Shown here: piece after piece, positions 7,299 to 17,702 of the stretch
Layout of the letters: every line of letters starts with the position of its first letter
Numbering within the stretch: position 1 is the stretch's first letter
Origin: an uncultured Elusimicrobia bacterium
GTDB taxonomy: Bacteria > Elusimicrobiota > Endomicrobiia > Endomicrobiales > Endomicrobiaceae
Length of the DNA: 29,856 nt
Assembly (NCBI GenBank): GCA_937916125.1
Contig: CALGGE010000101.1
Span: 1-29,856, forward strand
Reading direction: 5' to 3'
Translations under genes and position numbers: made by a program
Notes under the pieces: model-generated
The model's database searches: none
What the model was told of the DNA's origin: nothing
Seen by the model: the letters and a program-made list of their open reading frames with translations, nothing else

Positions 7299-10022
7299 AT
7301 GAAGAACTTATATATAATAGATGCCGGTGCATATATCCACAGGGCCTATCACGCAATAAGACCGCTTACAACTTCGCAAGGTGTACCTACAAATGCCGTC
7401 TTCGGTTTTATTAAACTCCTTAATAAAATAAAAAAAGAAAAAAATCCCGACTACATTGCGGTGTGTTTTGATTATCCTGCAAAAAATTTCAGACATACAC
7501 TCTCACCGATATATAAAGCCAACAGAAAAGAAATCGATGAAGATTTAAAAAAACAAATGCCTATCGCCCGTGAGGCGGTAAAGGCCATGCAGTTGTGCAG
7601 CCTTGAAAAAGAGGGTTTTGAAGCCGATGATATTATCGCAACCGTCGCCAAAAAAGCGGAAGCACAAAATATTAAAGTGGTAATAGTTACCGGCGATAAA
7701 GATATGTTTCAAATGGTGGATGAAAATATTAACATTTGGAACGAGTCAAAAAATATAATGTACGACAGACAGAAAGTTTACGAAAAATACGGAATATATC
7801 CCGAGAACATCGTCGATATGTTGGCATTGATGGGCGATACGAGCGATAATGTTAAGGGTGTGCCGGGTATAGGAGAAAAAACTGCCGTAAAACTGATTCA
7901 AACTTACGGCAACGTGGAACAAATAATTAAAAATGCCGATAATATAAAAGGTAAAATTTCGCAGTCCGTCAAGGATAGCGTAGAAAATTTAATGCTTGCC
8001 GGGAAACTTGTTACTTTGGAACAAAATGTTCCGTTGGAAATATCTCTTGAAGATATGAAATTTAATGATAATCTGTTTGAAAATGCACAAGATTTTTTAA
8101 GAAAATATGAACTGTTCAGCTTTGTGGGAAGATTGGCAGCGACAACTACGACTACACCTACAACGACAAACGATACAACCGCAGAACAACAGCATACAAA
8201 AACAGTTAATAATGTAACCGTAATCGACGATGAAGAAAAATTAAAATCGTTAAAAGAAAAACTTCTGTCACAAAAAGAAGTTGCGGTAAATGTTGAAACT
8301 TCAGGCACCGACATAATGCAGGATTTGCTTGTCGGGGTATCGCTTTGTTTCGGTATGGACGATAACTGTTATATTCCCGTAAACCATAGTGATTTTACTC
8401 TTCGGCAAATTCCGCAGGATGTTTTCGTGTCGGAATTAAAAGAAGTTTTTGAAAATAAAAATATAAATTTTATCGGGCATGACTTAAAATTTATTAAACA
8501 TATTTTTGACAATATAGGTATTAATATAAAGTGTTCCTCGTTTGATACCATGCTTGCATCATATTGTATTAACCCTGCACGTCAACATACCATAGAAAAC
8601 TTATCCTTAAAGTATTTGGACTTCTATATTAAAAGCGGAGAAGAAATATTTTCCAAAGGTACAAAAAAAATTAAAGCTGACGATATTGCCATCCAAACCT
8701 TAGCGGATTATTCCTGTGCGAAAGCCGTGGCAACTTTTAATTTGAAAGAGATTTTAACCGCGGAACTGAAAAAAAATAATTTGCTTTCTCTTTTTTCCGA
8801 TATTGAAATGCCGATAATGGAAGTTCTTTACAATATGGAAGAAAACGGAATAAAAATAGATAAAGATTTTCTTAACGAATTTGATAAAGAACTGATGAAA
8901 GAAATTTCGTCTTGCGAACAGAAAATTTATTCTTTGGCAGGCGAAACTTTTAATATCAATTCGCCAAAACAGCTTGCCGTAATTTTATTTGAAAAATTAA
9001 AGCCCCCCGCCGTCAAAAAAACAAAAACGGGCTATTCTACCGACGAGTCGGTACTTGCCGAACTTATTCAATACGATATTGCAAACGAAATTTTAAAGTA
9101 TAGAGAATTACAAAAATTGAAAGGTACTTATATTGAACCTATGAAATATTTTCTTAGGTACGAGGGCGACAGAATCCATACGATTTTCAACCAAGCCGTA
9201 ACAACAACAGGAAGACTTTCTTCTTCTGATCCGAATTTACAAAATATTCCCGTCAGGACGGAATACGGCAGAAGATTAAGAAAAGCGTTTGTTCCCGAAA
9301 ACGGAAATGTTTTTATTTCGGCAGATTATTCCCAAATAGATTTGCGTTCTTTGGCACATATTTCAAAAGACAGAAACTTGATTTTTGCTTTTAATTCCGG
9401 TAAGGACATACACACCGCAACTGCTCGAGAAATATTTAACGTAAAAAATATAGAAGACGTAACAAAAGAACAAAGAACTGCGGCAAAGTCGATAAATTTC
9501 GGTATAGTTTACGGAATCTCGTCATTCGGGCTGGCAAAACAGCTTAATATTACCGTTAAACAGGCAAAAGAATATATAGACAGTTACTTTGCAAAATATT
9601 CGGGAATAAAAAACTGGTCTTCAAAAATAATAGAAGAAACAAAAGAAAAAGGCTATGTTAAAACAATTTCGGGAAGAATAAGATATATTCCCGAGATAAA
9701 TTCTTCAAATAAACAAATTGTTGCTTTCGGTGAGAGAATGGCATTAAATACTCCCGTTCAGGGAACATCGGCGGATATAATAAAAATTGCAATGATAAAT
9801 GTGGCAAAAAAAATAAAAGAACAGTTTTTAAAAACCAAAATATTGTTGCAGGTTCATGACGATTTATTGTTGGAAGTTCCCGAGAACGAAAAAGACTTTG
9901 TTCTTAAAATTTTAAAATACGAAATGGAAAATGCGGTTAAGCTTGACGTGCCTTTACTTGTGGATATTAAGGTTGGCACTAATTGGGCAGATATGGAACG
10001 AACAACAGAGGAAACGAAATGA
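7299..10022 (+). CDS. polA: DNA polymerase I
   Basis: The start is ATG at 7299, preceded by AGGAG; the product is 907 residues. A 5'-nuclease domain occupies ~1-285 (D-A-G-A-Y-I-H-R, E-A-D-D-I-I-A-T, T-G-D-K-D, G-D-T-S-D-N-V-K-G-V-P-G-I-G). A Thr-rich linker follows, then a 3'-5' exonuclease fold that has lost its metal ligands: the first motif has Asn331 where Asp is expected (Glu333 is kept), and the other two lack the Asp. Proofreading is therefore probably absent, as in Taq polymerase. The polymerase domain has S-A-D-Y-S-Q-I-D-L-R (Asp676), the O-helix K-S-I-N-F-G-I-V-Y-G and V-H-D-D (Asp854). Two normally invariant Glu residues are Asp here (681, 855). It replaces RNA primers and fills repair gaps. 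The stop overlaps the next start as ATGA. Confidence 0.97.
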   Translation: MKNLYIIDAGAYIHRAYHAIRPLTTSQGVPTNAVFGFIKLLNKIKKEKNPDYIAVCFDYPAKNFRHTLSPIYKANRKEIDEDLKKQMPIAREAVKAMQLCSLEKEGFEADDIIATVAKKAEAQNIKVVIVTGDKDMFQMVDENINIWNESKNIMYDRQKVYEKYGIYPENIVDMLALMGDTSDNVKGVPGIGEKTAVKLIQTYGNVEQIIKNADNIKGKISQSVKDSVENLMLAGKLVTLEQNVPLEISLEDMKFNDNLFENAQDFLRKYELFSFVGRLAATTTTTPTTTNDTTAEQQHTKTVNNVTVIDDEEKLKSLKEKLLSQKEVAVNVETSGTDIMQDLLVGVSLCFGMDDNCYIPVNHSDFTLRQIPQDVFVSELKEVFENKNINFIGHDLKFIKHIFDNIGINIKCSSFDTMLASYCINPARQHTIENLSLKYLDFYIKSGEEIFSKGTKKIKADDIAIQTLADYSCAKAVATFNLKEILTAELKKNNLLSLFSDIEMPIMEVLYNMEENGIKIDKDFLNEFDKELMKEISSCEQKIYSLAGETFNINSPKQLAVILFEKLKPPAVKKTKTGYSTDESVLAELIQYDIANEILKYRELQKLKGTYIEPMKYFLRYEGDRIHTIFNQAVTTTGRLSSSDPNLQNIPVRTEYGRRLRKAFVPENGNVFISADYSQIDLRSLAHISKDRNLIFAFNSGKDIHTATAREIFNVKNIEDVTKEQRTAAKSINFGIVYGISSFGLAKQLNITVKQAKEYIDSYFAKYSGIKNWSSKIIEETKEKGYVKTISGRIRYIPEINSSNKQIVAFGERMALNTPVQGTSADIIKIAMINVAKKIKEQFLKTKILLQVHDDLLLEVPENEKDFVLKILKYEMENAVKLDVPLLVDIKVGTNWADMERTTEETK

Positions 10023-10420
10023 AAAAATTTTTATTTTTATTATTAATCGTATCGGTACTTTCTTCCTGTGCGGTACTTGACTATCCCAAACGTATAGCAG
10101 GTTATTCCGTTGCAAATTTTGAAAATGAGCAGGAGGGAAGATTTTCTTTTATTTCCGATTTGGAACCGCAAAAAGCTTATAATAAATGTAATCTCTTTAT
10201 ATTTGAAAACAATTTACAAACAAATTTTAAAAGTAAAAAGAAACTTTATATTGTTGCAAGCAAATTTACGTTGCTTTATGAATATACGCTGGATTCTACC
10301 GAAACGGCATTTTTTATCTCTAAAACCGAAAATAATAAATCAAAAATCGAAGTTGTTTCAAACAACACCCGTCTTGCAAAATTTGTGTACAACAAACTTT
10401 CCGAATATTTTAAAAAATAA
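10019..10420 (+). CDS. small lipoprotein, unknown function
   Basis: The start is ATG at 10019, overlapping the polA stop (ATGA), with GAGG upstream. The 133-residue product begins M-K-K-F followed by a hydrophobic stretch and the lipobox L-S-S-C (Cys17), so it should be a lipidated envelope protein. The rest is short mixed alpha/beta with no motif I recognise. Coupling to polA is positional, not evidence of a shared function. Confidence 0.75.
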   Translation: MKKFLFLLLIVSVLSSCAVLDYPKRIAGYSVANFENEQEGRFSFISDLEPQKAYNKCNLFIFENNLQTNFKSKKKLYIVASKFTLLYEYTLDSTETAFFISKTENNKSKIEVVSNNTRLAKFVYNKLSEYFKK

Positions 10421-10455
10421 TTTGTTTATCAACTTCCGAAAATCAAACTTATCCG

Positions 10456-11637
10456 TTAGTAAATTTTTGATTTAAAATCCTTTGCAAGAATTAATCCGGT
10501 CAGCCAAAAATAGTCCATTGCTACGCGAGGACCGCGTAAAACCGTATCAAAGCAATCCCCGATTAATAACGAACACCAAGCGAACAACAAACATAAGGCA
10601 AGAATTGAATTTTCTTTTTTGTATATAAAAAATAATCTTTTAAATATAAGGAATATTATTATACCGAAAATTATAAACCCTACGCTTCCGAAATCGGAAA
10701 GAATATTCAAATACATTGAATGCATGTGTCTTCCCGATTCAGGATCTTTTTTTACGCCTAAAACTTTTTCATGATATCCCGCTTGTCTTACACTTTGTCT
10801 CGGTCCTACTCCAAAAATAAAATTATCTTTATAAATTGACAAAGCAACCTTGTAAGCATCAATTCTGTTGGTTAAGCTCCATTCTTTTGTTATGCTGGTA
10901 TTATAAATTCTCTCCCGCATAAATTTGTTGTTATGAAACATTATAACAACAAATATCATACTTAATATGCAAATAAAAAGAGGAATTTTAAATTTCCCCG
11001 TCTTAAAAATATAAAAAACAAATATCAATAAATATGTTATACCGCCTGCAATATAGTATCCGCGCGAACCTGATAAATATAAACATATCATAAAAAATAT
11101 TGTTAATGAGAATAAAAGAATTCTTTTATTTTTTGATAGGTTTTCCTTAAACAAGAGAGGAATTAACGTAAAACAGGAAAGTAATACACACATTGCTCCG
11201 CAAGAAATATGCCACATTAAAGCATGCAAATGCATACCTTTTCTTGCCAGTTGAGAACCTGCTATTTCCTGATAAAAAACTCCGAAATACGATAATACGG
11301 AGAAAAACAATACTACGGTAAATACCGAAATATAAGTTTTTATTAAATTCTCTTTTTTAATATTGTCAATGATATAACAGCCTAATATAAAAGGAAACAA
11401 CCAAGACGTTAAATATGTAAACATTTCTTCAAAAGCTTCCTTTTTGTACTCCGTGAAAAATGCCCATACAAAACCATATAACAAAAACAATGTTATAAAA
11501 AATATTAGTTTGTCTTTTTTTATTGTTTCCCAATTTTTATATATAAAAATTAACGCCAAACCTGAAACTATATAGCCTATTATATGAGAAAAAATTATCC
11601 CCGCCGCAAAAATATAATTTAATATAAGTTCAATCAT
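10456..11637 (-). CDS. O-antigen ligase / Wzy-like membrane protein
   Basis: This 393-residue, mostly hydrophobic protein is predicted to have about ten to eleven membrane segments. It carries hallmarks of the O-antigen ligase/polymerase family (PF04932): S-G-S-R-G at 189-193, N-R-I-D-A-Y-K ahead of F-G-V-G-P-R at 275-280, and H-M-H-S-M-Y-L-N-I-L-S-D-F-G-S-V-G at 304-320 with conserved His residues in the large periplasmic loop. Family members join undecaprenyl-linked glycans to lipid A core or polymerise repeat units. AAGGAG lies 6 nt before the ATG. It is divergent from the glycosyltransferase and oxidoreductase genes, which supports a surface glycan role. Confidence 0.82.
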   Translation of the reverse strand: MIELILNYIFAAGIIFSHIIGYIVSGLALIFIYKNWETIKKDKLIFFITLFLLYGFVWAFFTEYKKEAFEEMFTYLTSWLFPFILGCYIIDNIKKENLIKTYISVFTVVLFFSVLSYFGVFYQEIAGSQLARKGMHLHALMWHISCGAMCVLLSCFTLIPLLFKENLSKNKRILLFSLTIFFMICLYLSGSRGYYIAGGITYLLIFVFYIFKTGKFKIPLFICILSMIFVVIMFHNNKFMRERIYNTSITKEWSLTNRIDAYKVALSIYKDNFIFGVGPRQSVRQAGYHEKVLGVKKDPESGRHMHSMYLNILSDFGSVGFIIFGIIIFLIFKRLFFIYKKENSILALCLLFAWCSLLIGDCFDTVLRGPRVAMDYFWLTGLILAKDFKSKIY

Positions 11638-11666
11638 TACTGCTCCTTAAAAATTTTATTTTCGAC

Positions 11667-11696
11667 ATTATATAATTTTCACCGTGTTATAGTCAA
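11667..11696 (-). promoter_or_regulatory. promoter of the O-antigen ligase gene
   Basis: On the minus strand TTGACT (11691-11696) and TATAAT (11667-11672) are 18 bp apart, giving a short leader with AAGGAG ahead of the ATG at 11637. Confidence 0.6.
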
Positions 11697-11741
11697 AAAA
11701 TTAATAACATAACCTTTAAGAGTTTTGTTGCGGTTTTTTAC

Positions 11742-11778
11742 TTTACAAAGATATTGTATTTTTATATGATAAAAACGT
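11742..11778 (+). promoter_or_regulatory. promoter with start site at the ATG (leaderless candidate)
   Basis: TTTACA (11742-11747), 17 bp, TATGAT (11765-11770), then 8 nt to the ATG at 11779. There is no Shine-Dalgarno sequence between the -10 and the start codon. Confidence 0.55.
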
Positions 11779-13263
11779 ATGAATATTAATTTTATTTTTA
11801 ATAAAAGTTTTTTATTTGTTTTGGTTATTTTGGTTGCTTTTGTTGCATACTTTCACAGGCTTGACGAAGCACCTTTAAGCGGTGACGGTATCGGTTACGG
11901 TCAGATAGCAAAAGAAATGGCGGAAACAGGGGATTGGTTGACACCAAATCAAGATGGTGTCCCTATTTTTTATACAAGCAAACCGCCGTTGATTTATTGG
12001 ATGATGCTTGCAAGCGGAAGTGTTTTGGGGTTTGATAATTTCTCTGTCAAACTTCCCTTTGCTTTTTTGGCTTTGTTGTCCGTAATTTTGTTGTTTCTTT
12101 TTGTAAGCAAATATTATGACTATATAACGGCTTTTTTTACATCTGTAGTTTTAATTTTTACTCAGCAATATTTGCATCATGGCAGAAGTGTTATAACCGA
12201 CGGTCCTCTTGCATTTTTCTTTATTTTGGCTCTGATATCTTTTTATATTGCAACAAATGAACGGGAATCGGTTTATTATTATCTGATGTCGCTGTCCATA
12301 GGGCTTGCCGTTATGACTAAGCAGGTTTCCGGTTTGTTTATATATTTTATTATTGCAGGCTATTTGTTCTTTTCAAAAGATAAAAAAGCTTTAAAAAATA
12401 TTCATTTTTGGTTATCTTTCTTATTAGTCCCGTTGATAGTTTTACCGTGGCATATTGAAATGTATAAAAAGTTCGGCAATGATTTTGTTAAAGAATATTT
12501 GTGTGCGACAATTAATAATGTTCAAGGCTGGGAAAATAATTACGATAATGTCAATTATACCGTAACATTAAAAAAATATAATTTTTTTAACGAATGGTAT
12601 GTTTATTTGCAATTACTGATGAATAATTATTGGCCTTGGTTACCTTTTTTAATTTACGGGCTTTATATAAAATTTAAAAATATAAAGACAATTATTTTGA
12701 ACGATAACAGAAGAGATATTTTTATTTTGAGCTGGGCAATAATTCCTTTTGTGATTTTTCAAATAGTAAGCAAGAAAAACGGAAATTATTTGAATATCCT
12801 GTATCCGGCATTTGCAATAATTTCAGCAGAAGTTTTAAATTCTTTTTCTCAAAAAACGGTTCAAAAAATTATAAAAATTTTGATTGTCGTGTCGATATTC
12901 GTATCAATACTTTTTATTGTGTTCCCCATAGTGCCGAAAACAATTGATGCTCAAAAGTTAAGAGAACCCATGCAACTGATACCGATAATAAAATACGGTA
13001 TCGACGATAAAGAAAAAATAGTTATAAGAGAAGAAGATTGGTTCGTGTTCAGCTCTACATTTTTATTTTATGCGGACAGAGGCAATATTACGTTAAACGA
13101 TAAAGATTTTGAAGAAAAGATTTTGAGTAACGAAAAACATTATTTCGCATCATATAAAGATCCTTTTATGAATGGACTTTTAAGTAAATATAATGATAAA
13201 ATAGAGATACTTGCGGAAACAAAAAGAACAATACTTTTTACAAATATACGGGAGAAAAAATGA
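11779..13263 (+). CDS. ArnT/PMT-like lipid-linked sugar glycosyltransferase
   Basis: The 494-residue integral membrane protein belongs to the GT-C (ArnT/PMT_2) type. It has an N-terminal membrane helix, then [11 protein letters not shown] with the likely catalytic Asp36 in the first periplasmic loop, and the family signature S-K-P-P-L-I-Y-W at 67-74. About ten more membrane segments follow, then a soluble C-terminal domain of ~110 residues. Such enzymes use polyprenyl-phosphate sugars to modify lipid A, glycans or proteins. The acceptor here is not determined. The gene overlaps the next by ATGA, so the two are cotranslated. Confidence 0.82.
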   Translation: MNINFIFNKSFLFVLVILVAFVAYFHRLDEAPLSGDGIGYGQIAKEMAETGDWLTPNQDGVPIFYTSKPPLIYWMMLASGSVLGFDNFSVKLPFAFLALLSVILLFLFVSKYYDYITAFFTSVVLIFTQQYLHHGRSVITDGPLAFFFILALISFYIATNERESVYYYLMSLSIGLAVMTKQVSGLFIYFIIAGYLFFSKDKKALKNIHFWLSFLLVPLIVLPWHIEMYKKFGNDFVKEYLCATINNVQGWENNYDNVNYTVTLKKYNFFNEWYVYLQLLMNNYWPWLPFLIYGLYIKFKNIKTIILNDNRRDIFILSWAIIPFVIFQIVSKKNGNYLNILYPAFAIISAEVLNSFSQKTVQKIIKILIVVSIFVSILFIVFPIVPKTIDAQKLREPMQLIPIIKYGIDDKEKIVIREEDWFVFSSTFLFYADRGNITLNDKDFEEKILSNEKHYFASYKDPFMNGLLSKYNDKIEILAETKRTILFTNIREKK

Positions 13264-14807
13264 AAGCAATAATAATCGGGGCAGGTCCGGCAGGATTAAC
13301 TGCAGCTTACGAACTACTTACAAAAACGGATATCAAACCTGTAATATTTGAAGCGACAAACGAAATCGGCGGAATATCGAAAACTTTTAATTTTAAAGAA
13401 AACAGAATGGATATGGGCGGACACAGATTTTTTTCAAAGTCCGATACCGTAATGAAATGGTGGACGGATTTAATGCCTATCCAAACCGTTCCGTCCAAAG
13501 ATGATATTTTATTGGAGAGAGAAGTAGAACTTTCCGAATCCGAAAAGGAACAAGATCCCGGACAAATCGACGATGTAATGCTTGTAAGAAACAGACTTTC
13601 CCGAATATATTTTTTAAAAACTTTCTTTGATTATCCCGTATCGTTATCTTTTAACACTATAAAAAATCTGGGTTTTTTAAGAATAACAAAAATCGGTTTC
13701 AGTTATGCTTACAGTTTGTTGTTTAAAAGACAAGAGAAAAACCTTGAAGATTTTATGATTAACAGGTTCGGCAAAGAATTGTATTTGACTTTCTTTAAAG
13801 ATTACACACAAAAAGTTTGGGGCGTTGCTCCGAAAGATATTCCGGCAGATTGGGGAACGCAGAGAATAAAAGGTTTATCGATAGTAAAAATTATTCAGCA
13901 GGCTTTGAAAAAAATTTTCGGCGGCAAACAGGATTTAAAACAAAAAAATACGGAAACCAGCTTAATAGAAAAATTTTATTATCCTAAATACGGTCCGGGA
14001 CATTTTTGGCAGGTGGTTGCCGAAAAGATACAACATCTCGGCGGAATTATAGAGATGAACAAAAAGATAGTTTCTTTTGAAACCGACGGAGAAAAAATAA
14101 AATCCGTTACGGATGATAAAGGTACTAAATATGAAGCCGATTACTTTTTTTCAAGTATGCCGGTTCGGGATTTAATAAACGGTTTTGATAAAAAAAATGA
14201 CGAAGTTAAAAGAGTTTCCGACGGCTTGGGATACAGAAGTTTTATTACGGTAGGACTGCTTGTAAAAGATACCATAATAAAAAATAATACAAAATTAAAA
14301 ACTTATAAAAACAGGGTTCCCGATGATTGGATATACATACAGGAAAGGGAAGTAAAACTCGGAAGGTTGCAGGTGTTTAATAACTGGAGCCCTTACCTTG
14401 TAAAAGATTATGAAAATACCGTTTGGTTAGGGTTAGAATATTTCTGTGATGAAAATGACGATATGTGGGACACGAAAGACAAAGATTTTATAAATTTTGC
14501 AAAAAAAGAATTGGCACGGATAAAAATAATAAAAGAGGAAGATGTTCTTGACGGTTGTATCGTAAGAGTGCCGAAAGCTTACCCCGGATATTTCGGAACT
14601 TATAAAGAATTTGACGTAATTAAAAATTTTGTAAATAAGTACGAAAATTTGTTTCTTGTCGGCAGAAACGGTATGCATAAATATAACAATATGGATCATT
14701 CAATGCTTACTGCCATTACTGCAGTTGACAATATAGTAAACAATATTAAGACAAAAGAAAATATTTGGTCCGTAAATACGGAACAGGAGTACCACGAAAG
14801 CAAATAA
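13260..14807 (+). CDS. FAD-dependent oxidoreductase of the amine-oxidase/UDP-galactopyranose mutase-like group
   Basis: The 515-residue protein opens with the FAD dinucleotide motif [13 protein letters not shown] (5-17), an acidic end to strand 2 (F-E-A) and G-G-I-S-K, then D-M-G-G-H-R-F-F. The C-terminus has [19 protein letters not shown], the flavin-closing motif of COG1232-like enzymes found in polysaccharide loci. Similar proteins are often annotated as protoporphyrinogen-oxidase-like or UGM-like. A role in modifying a lipid-linked or nucleotide sugar with the upstream glycosyltransferase is inferred from the 4-nt gene overlap. Heme synthesis is unlikely, since no heme genes are nearby. 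Confidence 0.82.
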   Translation: MKAIIIGAGPAGLTAAYELLTKTDIKPVIFEATNEIGGISKTFNFKENRMDMGGHRFFSKSDTVMKWWTDLMPIQTVPSKDDILLEREVELSESEKEQDPGQIDDVMLVRNRLSRIYFLKTFFDYPVSLSFNTIKNLGFLRITKIGFSYAYSLLFKRQEKNLEDFMINRFGKELYLTFFKDYTQKVWGVAPKDIPADWGTQRIKGLSIVKIIQQALKKIFGGKQDLKQKNTETSLIEKFYYPKYGPGHFWQVVAEKIQHLGGIIEMNKKIVSFETDGEKIKSVTDDKGTKYEADYFFSSMPVRDLINGFDKKNDEVKRVSDGLGYRSFITVGLLVKDTIIKNNTKLKTYKNRVPDDWIYIQEREVKLGRLQVFNNWSPYLVKDYENTVWLGLEYFCDENDDMWDTKDKDFINFAKKELARIKIIKEEDVLDGCIVRVPKAYPGYFGTYKEFDVIKNFVNKYENLFLVGRNGMHKYNNMDHSMLTAITAVDNIVNNIKTKENIWSVNTEQEYHESK

Positions 14808-14891
14808 TTGCACCTTTTTCATATATTACATTGCAGTTTAAATGACTTGTGAAAAAAATGTGAAATCTGCTTTTATTTTGAATAAAATATC

Positions 14892-14928
14892 TTGACTTTA
14901 TTTTTGTTAATATCTATAATATGTCGGT
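14892..14928 (+). promoter_or_regulatory. strong promoter with start site at the ATG (leaderless candidate)
   Basis: TTGACT (14892-14897), 17 bp, TATAAT (14915-14920), then 8 nt to the ATG at 14929. Another ATG directly after the -10 runs into TGA after three codons. No Shine-Dalgarno sequence is present although this is probably an abundant outer-membrane protein. Confidence 0.65.
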
Positions 14929-17685
14929 ATGATTTTTAATATTTCCAAGATAATCACCACTCTATCAATATTGGTGTTGTTGCCTGTCGTCGCTTTAGCG
15001 ACGAGTTCTGCCAATGAATTCAGAAATGATTTCAGGCAGACCCCGGGTTTTGTAAGAGCGGAAAATTTAGATTTGTACGATATAGCGGTTCGAGCTGAAT
15101 TTCTTTTTGAAGGAATTTTTAATCAGCGTCACGACGGTTGGTATACGTCTCCGAATATGCTCAACAATTATTTCCGATATGACAGTTCCGATATAGATTT
15201 AAAACATCAGGACTGGAAAGATCGCTGGGGCCAGACGATGTTCTTGGATGTGGCATTTAAGCCTTTCAATTGGGCAAGTGCTCAGTTCGGTTTGGAATTT
15301 ATTGCAGATTATGCTTCCAGATATTGGACAACGGTAAACCATCCTCACAGAATGTTTGACGGCGGACAGACCATTCCGCAGTTTTCGTGGAACACCGCAA
15401 GAGCCGAAATTCACAACGATTGGGCTCAATTATCTTACAACAGAAATCAGTTTCATTACAATTGGCAGTATGAAGGCGATCTGTTTGATATTTATCAGGC
15501 GGAAACAGATCCTTATAATTTATTAAGAATTACCGGACGTGCCGTTCCCGAATGGTATCAGTTGGATATGGCAGGTAAGGCGGGCAAGTTTCAACTTATG
15601 TACGGTGAAACCATGACCGATTACAAAAACGGTTTTTATATGAAGTATAACGATGTGTTCGGCAGTAACTTAAATTTATTTTATGTTGACCATGTTATAC
15701 CGTACGGAAGAGAAGAAGAAAGAATGAGAACCGCAGAAGTGAGTACGGACTTCAATATAAGCGGAAGTACTTTGGAATTGGGAGCAAAATTCAGACCGTT
15801 TAGAATCGGCTATGAATATGATTATCTTGATTCTACCGTATCCGATAACTCCGGAACGAACGGTTCGAATTATGTTATAAAGCAGGACAAGACGGTAATG
15901 ACGGACGCTTTCGGCGGTGCAGCAAAACTTTCCGTTCCGAAAAGTTTTTGGTTTGATGTTGTTACGTTAAAATATTTATATGAAGGTTTGGCTGCGGGAA
16001 ATAAACAGCAGTTTGATATTTCCGTTCAGCAGGCATTAACAGATACGTTAACGGGACACTTCGCTTATATGAGAAGAAAACCTCTCTTAAGAGCAGTTCC
16101 CGCGTCTGCAAGTTCCTACGGTCCGGATTTGACGCAGGCAAGAGGTCAGACGCAACCTTTTTGGGTATGGTGGAGAAATGAACCTACGGGTTGGAACAAC
16201 AGAGATACCGATCAGTTCACGTTTACGTTCACTTATGATCCTACACCGGATACGTGGTTCTATTTGTATGAACCTAATACGATAGAGGAATGGAATCTTA
16301 ATCCGAAAGAAGATGCTCTTTTGACTTTTGCAACGCAACTTAAATTAACAAGGTATTTAGGCGGTACTGACAGACAGATATACAGAAGTGAAAATGATGA
16401 AGTTATTTGGGAAAATTATTCCGGTTCCCCTGTTTACGGAGCTTTCCCGTCGGACAGATATTTAGGCTCTTTATATTTTTTAACAAGAATATTCTTTGAC
16501 GATTACGAAGTAATATATGATTTTGAAGTGGGCGAAGATGCCGCAACGTTGTCTTCTCCTTACACCGCACAGGAAGTTTATTTGAAAAAAATTACCGGTT
16601 ATTTCAAAACCAATTTATCGGTTTATACCGGCCCTTACAAATTTAAAATAGGTTATGCCAAAGATGCTTGGGGACCTGAAGATTGGCACAAAAATTTCGG
16701 TGCAACATATGACGAAGTTTATTACGCTCAAGTATCAAGAACATTTACGCCTTGCATAATCGGCGGTGTTGATTACGTCGGCGGAAGAAAAACCGATTAT
16801 TATGTAGTAAAGAAAATAGACGGAGTTTCCGGCTCCAGAAACGAGCTTGGAACATTTGACGAAGTAAGAACTTATGTTCGTTTGATATTTGACGGATTGT
16901 TTAAATTCGGCAGTAAACCGAGAGTTACGATGGATGAAGTTATGCCGGAAGTTTCTTTAAGCTTGGCACCGGATGTAATTATGCCGTCAAGAGGACAGAA
17001 AACGACTTTATATCCTTTGGCTTATGACGAGAACGGTATAGCGGCGTGGGAAATCAAGTTACTTGATAAGAGCAGTAAAATTGTTTATTCGTTCAGCGGT
17101 TACGGAGAACCTCCGGAATCGGTTAAATGGAACGGAAAAGATTTTGAAAATAAATATTTGCCGGATGAAACTTACGATGCACAGTTGATAGTAAGTGATA
17201 CTTTTGGCAACATATCGAAGTCTAATATTTGTCAGGTTCGTTTAATTACTCCTGATATTAAAGTAGAAGAAACGGAGAAAGGTTTGAAATTGTCATTCTC
17301 TTCCAAAGTGCTCTTTGACTTCGATAAAACAAATATTAAACCCGGTGCAAGTAAGATATTAAAAGAAACCGCAAGAATATTGAATACGTTTGTTAACAAT
17401 AATATCAGCGTTGAAGGTCATACCGACAGTTACGGTTCGGATGAATACAACCAGAGCTTGTCTGAAAGAAGAGCAAGATCCGTAGCGAACTATTTGGCAA
17501 ATAATCTTGACGTTGACAGAAACAGAATGACCACTGTGGGTTACGGTGAAAGAGTTCCTATTGCAACCAATAAGACGGCAGTCGGCAGAGAACAGAACAG
17601 AAGAGTTGAAATTCTTATCTTGAAAAAGGATGAGGATGACAATATAACAAAAACATCAAATGTAGAGTACGATCTACAGAATTAA
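14929..17685 (+). CDS. large OmpA-family outer-membrane protein
   Basis: The 918-residue product has a signal peptide (hydrophobic to ~22, A-L-A-T-S-S cleavage zone). About 630 residues follow, rich in alternating aromatic/polar strands (W-A-Q-L-S-Y-N-R, F-G-L-E-F-I-A-D-Y), consistent with a large beta-barrel. A short FlgD/Ig-like domain lies at ~665-770 (W-E-I-K-L-L-D-K, Y-D-A-Q-L-I-V-S-D). The C-terminal OmpA/MotB peptidoglycan-binding domain spans ~793-897 (V-L-F-D-F-D-K-T-N-I-K-P-G-A, V-E-G-H-T-D-S-Y-G, N-Q-S-L-S-E-R-R-A-R-S-V). It would tie the outer membrane to the wall. It heads a cluster with two jelly-roll secreted proteins, which suggests glycan contact at the surface. Confidence 0.85.
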   Translation: MIFNISKIITTLSILVLLPVVALATSSANEFRNDFRQTPGFVRAENLDLYDIAVRAEFLFEGIFNQRHDGWYTSPNMLNNYFRYDSSDIDLKHQDWKDRWGQTMFLDVAFKPFNWASAQFGLEFIADYASRYWTTVNHPHRMFDGGQTIPQFSWNTARAEIHNDWAQLSYNRNQFHYNWQYEGDLFDIYQAETDPYNLLRITGRAVPEWYQLDMAGKAGKFQLMYGETMTDYKNGFYMKYNDVFGSNLNLFYVDHVIPYGREEERMRTAEVSTDFNISGSTLELGAKFRPFRIGYEYDYLDSTVSDNSGTNGSNYVIKQDKTVMTDAFGGAAKLSVPKSFWFDVVTLKYLYEGLAAGNKQQFDISVQQALTDTLTGHFAYMRRKPLLRAVPASASSYGPDLTQARGQTQPFWVWWRNEPTGWNNRDTDQFTFTFTYDPTPDTWFYLYEPNTIEEWNLNPKEDALLTFATQLKLTRYLGGTDRQIYRSENDEVIWENYSGSPVYGAFPSDRYLGSLYFLTRIFFDDYEVIYDFEVGEDAATLSSPYTAQEVYLKKITGYFKTNLSVYTGPYKFKIGYAKDAWGPEDWHKNFGATYDEVYYAQVSRTFTPCIIGGVDYVGGRKTDYYVVKKIDGVSGSRNELGTFDEVRTYVRLIFDGLFKFGSKPRVTMDEVMPEVSLSLAPDVIMPSRGQKTTLYPLAYDENGIAAWEIKLLDKSSKIVYSFSGYGEPPESVKWNGKDFENKYLPDETYDAQLIVSDTFGNISKSNICQVRLITPDIKVEETEKGLKLSFSSKVLFDFDKTNIKPGASKILKETARILNTFVNNNISVEGHTDSYGSDEYNQSLSERRARSVANYLANNLDVDRNRMTTVGYGERVPIATNKTAVGREQNRRVEILILKKDEDDNITKTSNVEYDLQN

Positions 17686-17702
17686 AAAAAGGAGACAGAA
17701 CA

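Noticed and set aside
9651..9659. GGCTATGTT, same word as the loop of the new RNA
   Set aside because: It encodes part of polA (Gly-Tyr-Val) with no hairpin; treated as a chance match and used as a caution for the kissing-loop idea.
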